A DNA stretch of 5,540 bases from Caldifarciminota bacterium (GTDB lineage Bacteria > Hydrothermota > Tepidihabitantia > SM23-42), in contig JAGMEL010000189.1 in the NCBI GenBank assembly GCA_023128195.1, positions 1 to 5,540 of the forward strand, read 5' to 3'. Positions 4,489 through 5,540 of this stretch are shown here, piece by piece. How positions within the stretch are numbered: the first letter of the stretch is position 1; each line of letters opens with the position of its first letter. Under the pieces are notes generated by a model that had not been told where the DNA came from, ran no database searches, and worked only from the letters and a program-made list of their open reading frames with translations. Both the position numbers and the translations under genes were made by a program.

Positions 4489-5540
4489 ATGAAAATATTG
4501 ATCCTTGCATTGCCTGTTGGTTCTGGTCATATCAAGGCTGCGAAGGCAATAAGCCAGGCACTTACAAAGATAAACCCAGATACCCAGGTCAGGTTTGAAA
4601 ACTGCTTTGAGTGGGTATATCCATTATATGGTTATCTCTATACCACGATATATGATTTTGCTCAGAAAAAAGCACGAAATTTACTCAAGTTTTTCTATGG
4701 CGGGGTCGGTGTAGATTCAGGTTCTTCCCAGTTGCTTTATAGAATGCATAAAATTCTTGCATGTAGATTTAGATATTTGTTAGAAGAATATAAACCGGAT
4801 TATATACTCTGTACACACTTTTCACCCGGTTATTTTTCGGCATTGTATAAAAAACAATACCTTTATAAAATCGGTATTGTTGTGACTGATTACTATGTCC
4901 ATCCACATTGGGTCAATAAAGAGATCGATCACTATTTTATTCCTCATGAGTTTTTGACTGAACAGATAATGTCGTATGGCGTGAGTAAAGAACAGGTATT
5001 TCCATTTGGCATCCCAGTGGCTCTGGAACTTGAAGGTGAAATTGACAAAGATGCTGCACGGAAGCGGTTTGGTCTGTCAAAAAAGAGAATCTCTGCAGTT
5101 GTTATGGGCAGCAGGGTTTTTGGCGGCGAGTGGTTTGAGATTGTTAAAGAAATTGTGGATTTTGATTATGATCTTCTTGTACTGTGTGGTGACAACAAAG
5201 ACGTGATGGAGAAAATAAAAAAACTCAAGGGTAAATCAAAATTGAGTACTTATGGTATGGTAGAGCACATCCATGAATTGATTGCAACGACTGATATTCT
5301 TATTACTAAAGCTGGAGGTATAACCACTACAGAATGCACAAAAGTTGGTCCCTGTCTATTATTTGCAAATTCTATTGTCGGTCTTGAGGATAAGAATGAG
5401 GATTTTTTTATTAGTCATAATGCTGCTTTGAAATTTACAAAAGAAAATGCCAGATCTGTTATGTCTGATCTGTTATCCCATCCTAAAAAAATAACTGAAA
5501 TGAGAAGCAATCTGAAGAATATTGGTAAAAGGAAAACAGC
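4489..5540 (+). CDS. GT28-type glycosyltransferase (MGDG synthase/MurG-like), 3' end beyond the window
   Basis: This predicted enzyme transfers a sugar from a UDP-sugar (or similar donor) to a lipid acceptor at the membrane surface, as in the monogalactosyl- or diglucosyl-diacylglycerol synthases. It is open for 350 codons and runs off the right edge; family members are about 370-400 aa, so little is missing. The N-terminal Rossmann half opens with MKILILALPVGSGH, whose GSGH (11-14) is the acceptor-side glycine motif. VTDYYVHPHWVN (132-143) matches the MGDG-synthase signature. The C-terminal half has GIPV (174-177), VMGSR (205-209), LCGDNK (232-237) and the donor-binding stretch TKAGGITTTE (273-282) with GLEDKN (298-303). 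TKAGG replaces the more common TKPGG. It has no signal peptide or transmembrane segment, as expected for a peripheral enzyme. MurG itself is less likely because of the VTDYxxHxxW motif. Acceptor and sugar are not determined. Confidence 0.88.
   Translation, partial: MKILILALPVGSGHIKAAKAISQALTKINPDTQVRFENCFEWVYPLYGYLYTTIYDFAQKKARNLLKFFYGGVGVDSGSSQLLYRMHKILACRFRYLLEEYKPDYILCTHFSPGYFSALYKKQYLYKIGIVVTDYYVHPHWVNKEIDHYFIPHEFLTEQIMSYGVSKEQVFPFGIPVALELEGEIDKDAARKRFGLSKKRISAVVMGSRVFGGEWFEIVKEIVDFDYDLLVLCGDNKDVMEKIKKLKGKSKLSTYGMVEHIHELIATTDILITKAGGITTTECTKVGPCLLFANSIVGLEDKNEDFFISHNAALKFTKENARSVMSDLLSHPKKITEMRSNLKNIGKRKT

Noticed and set aside
4415..4510. N-terminal 32-residue extension of the small lipoprotein (ATG at 4510)
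   Set aside because: It would bury the signal peptide and ignore the AGGAG site before the ATG at 4414, and it overlaps the glycosyltransferase start.
4356..4598. 80-codon + strand ORF
   Set aside because: It overlaps the lipoprotein start on the opposite strand and the glycosyltransferase in another frame; only the latter has family motifs.
5006..5206. 66-codon + strand ORF
   Set aside because: It is an out-of-frame shadow inside the glycosyltransferase gene.
266..5540. Selenoprotein gene with in-frame UGA within the window
   Set aside because: All accepted genes end at TAA, TAG or the window edge, none has an internal TGA, and no frame flanking a TGA showed a recognisable protein continuing across it.

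Overview
The window comes from a bacterium with an AT-rich genome that very probably inserts selenocysteine. It holds the 3' part of a selenocysteine tRNA at the left edge and, about 2.4 kb away, a gene for the RNA-binding C-terminal part of SelB. Two lipoprotein signal peptides and an M48 periplasmic-type protease suggest a Gram-negative-type envelope. AT-rich DNA with short degenerate repeats between genes recalls uncultivated candidate phyla such as WOR-3/Stahlbacteria. That placement is an impression from style, not proof.

Layout: selC' (+, 1-77); a degenerate 7-nt repeat tract (86-178); an M48 metalloprotease lipoprotein (-, 266-1045); a 75-bp divergent promoter region; an alkaline-phosphatase-superfamily phosphodiesterase (+, 1121-2305); a degenerate 9-nt repeat tract (2318-2437); a SelB C-terminal winged-helix protein without a GTPase (-, 2444-3064); a 534-bp gap (3065-3598) holding two related, GC-rich, hairpin-forming elements that may form one RNA on the + strand (about 3257-3471); an Rrf2/IscR-type Fe-S regulator (-, 3599-4006); a small lipoprotein (-, 4025-4414) just upstream of it, probably co-transcribed; and a glycosyltransferase of the MurG/MGDG-synthase family (+, 4489 to beyond the right edge).

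Three points stand out. First, three unrelated genes (M48, phosphodiesterase, glycosyltransferase) share one promoter layout: -35, exactly 16 nt, TATAAT, exactly 5 nt, ATG, with no Shine-Dalgarno. Their mRNAs should therefore be leaderless, while the small lipoprotein has a normal AGGAG site. Second, the gap beside the SelB fragment holds two diverged copies of a multi-helix hairpin. The first has an extended -10 at the right distance, and the second ends in a T run. Third, SelB is represented only by its RNA-binding half, which means a split factor, a paralogue or a remnant.

The protein genes do not form an obvious single pathway. The M48 protease and glycosyltransferase suggest envelope upkeep and glycolipid synthesis. 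The selC/SelB pair belongs to selenocysteine insertion. No gene in the window has an in-frame UGA that I could support as a selenocysteine codon.
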